Below are positions 63,177 through 64,000 of a DNA stretch of 64,000 nt, one piece after another; position 1 is the first letter of the stretch, and every line of letters begins with the position of its first letter. The translations under genes were made by a program, and so were the position numbers. The stretch is from Eubacterium_G segne (lineage in GTDB: Bacteria; Bacillota; Clostridia; Lachnospirales; Lachnospiraceae), in contig NZ_JACOOZ010000003.1 in NCBI RefSeq assembly GCF_014287775.1, forward strand, positions 248,001 through 312,000, read 5' to 3'. The notes beneath the pieces are model-generated. The model had not been told where the DNA came from. It searched no databases and saw only the letters and a program-made list of their open reading frames with translations.

Positions 63177-64000
63177 TTATTTATCTCTATCTATAAGCTT
63201 TACAAATAAAAACTTCAAGAATGCATCATCTTTATTTAAACTCTCTAATAATTCAATGGCATCCCTTGAATATCTCTTAACATGCTCCTTAGAGATATTT
63301 ACACCAAGTAAAGAAACATATGTAGTTTTGTGATTTTTTTCGTCGCTTAAAACTGCCTTTCCTAACTGATTAGTATCTCCCGTTACATCCAGAATATCGT
63401 CCTGTATCTGGAAAGCCACACCTATGCTTTTAGCAATCTTTTCTACTATATCTATTTCTTCCGCTTTTGCTCCTGCAAGTATGGCTCCTGCCATCATTGA
63501 ACCTTCAATAAGAGCTGCTGTTTTTAAATTATGAATATAATTAATGGTATCAATGGACATTTCTTTTCCTTCATTTTCAACGTCTACCGTCTGTCCTCCC
63601 ACCATTCCATATATTCCTGCTTTTCTGGCAATAGTCTGCATGGCTCTTATGGCACGTTTTGGATACTTGCTGTTCATTACTGCATCAGACATTATTTCAT
63701 AAGCATAATTAAGCAATGCATCTCCTGCAAGTATTGCCATATTTTCACCGAATTTAGCGTGAGTTGTAAGCTTACCTCTTCTGTATTTATCATTATCCAT
63801 TGCCGGTAAATCATCATGTACTAACGAATATGTGTGTATCATTTCTATGGCAGCCATAAAAGGATATGCCTCCTCTTCCTCGCCTCCAAATAATTTAAGT
63901 GTCTCTAATAATACAAGGGGACGCAAACGTTTTCCCCCGGCTTTTACACTATAATTCATTGCATCAATTACTGTCTGCTGTAATCCTTCTTCAGTAGGAC
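63177..64000 (-). CDS. ispA: Polyprenyl (farnesyl/geranyl) diphosphate synthase, N-terminus outside window
   Basis: The frame remains open past the in-frame ATG at 63959 to the right edge; the codons before it read PTEEGLQQTVIDA, as in the family, so the true start lies outside. Seen: AGGKRLRP, the first Asp-rich motif VHDDLPAMDND, GGQTVDVENEGK and the second motif QIQDDILDVTGD. It makes C15 (or C10-C20) prenyl diphosphates. The spacing of the first Asp-rich motif fits bacterial FPP synthase. dxs follows directly. Confidence 0.93.
   Translation of the reverse strand, partial: PTEEGLQQTVIDAMNYSVKAGGKRLRPLVLLETLKLFGGEEEEAYPFMAAIEMIHTYSLVHDDLPAMDNDKYRRGKLTTHAKFGENMAILAGDALLNYAYEIMSDAVMNSKYPKRAIRAMQTIARKAGIYGMVGGQTVDVENEGKEMSIDTINYIHNLKTAALIEGSMMAGAILAGAKAEEIDIVEKIAKSIGVAFQIQDDILDVTGDTNQLGKAVLSDEKNHKTTYVSLLGVNISKEHVKRYSRDAIELLESLNKDDAFLKFLFVKLIDRDK

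Overview
The window looks like a chromosomal segment of a low-GC, spore-forming Clostridia member, most likely of the family Lachnospiraceae. The evidence is AT-rich coding with strong AGGAGG ribosome sites and frequent GTG/TTG starts, the sporulation genes spo0A, spoIVB and gerW, a recN-argR-nadK-tlyA-dxs-ispA cluster, cobalamin-dependent MetH with a separately encoded activation protein, and several small families typical of gut Clostridia. A secreted GH28/GH49-like beta-helix polysaccharidase suggests a gut polysaccharide user. No phage, insertion sequence, CRISPR array, rRNA or tRNA was seen.

Layout. 1-7.3 kb (minus strand): a partial secreted Ig-like/CAP protein, a membrane-anchored trigger-factor-like protein, guaB, a small membrane protein, fakA, an Asp23 protein and rpmB. 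7.3-10.6 kb: the secreted beta-helix enzyme, whose strong promoter is flanked by two identical 10-bp operator-like sites. 10.7-21.9 kb: eleven closely spaced minus-strand genes read from one visible promoter (rhomboid-like protein, malQ, lysA, two unknowns, DUF2953, gerW, a 47-aa membrane protein, metF, the MetH activation protein, metH). 22.1-26.4 kb (plus): a 1420-aa double-ATPase 2-hydroxyacyl-CoA dehydratase activase homologue. 26.7-32 kb: ung, a lipid kinase, hisF, hisH and a two-component system. 32-34.4 kb: an accessory-looking patch with a truncated metallo-beta-lactamase-fold gene, a DUF4143 AAA ATPase preceded by 33-bp tandem repeats, and a DUF3267 protease-like protein. 34.5-35.1 kb: an unassigned structured RNA candidate and tmRNA. 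35.2-43 kb: DUF6512, a formate/nitrite channel, a trxB-linked second two-component system, trxA and a P-type cation ATPase. 43-49.2 kb: an epimerase, an aminotransferase, pgsA, rimO, rpoZ, gmk and yicC. 49.4-64 kb: rqcH, glgA, spo0A, an SseB-FHA protein, a Fic protein, spoIVB, recN, argR, nadK, tlyA, dxs and partial ispA.

The most notable non-coding signals are: (1) a yybP-ykoY (Mn2+) riboswitch with its terminator before the P-type ATPase; (2) a strongly structured RNA with its own terminator next to ssrA; (3) four alternating copies of an 11-bp box around the promoter of a Fic protein that carries its own helix-turn-helix domain, inserted between spoIVB and spo0A; (4) three 0A-box-like sites around the spo0A promoter; and (5) paired operator-like sites around the polysaccharidase promoter. 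All functional calls come from reading motifs; no database search was possible.
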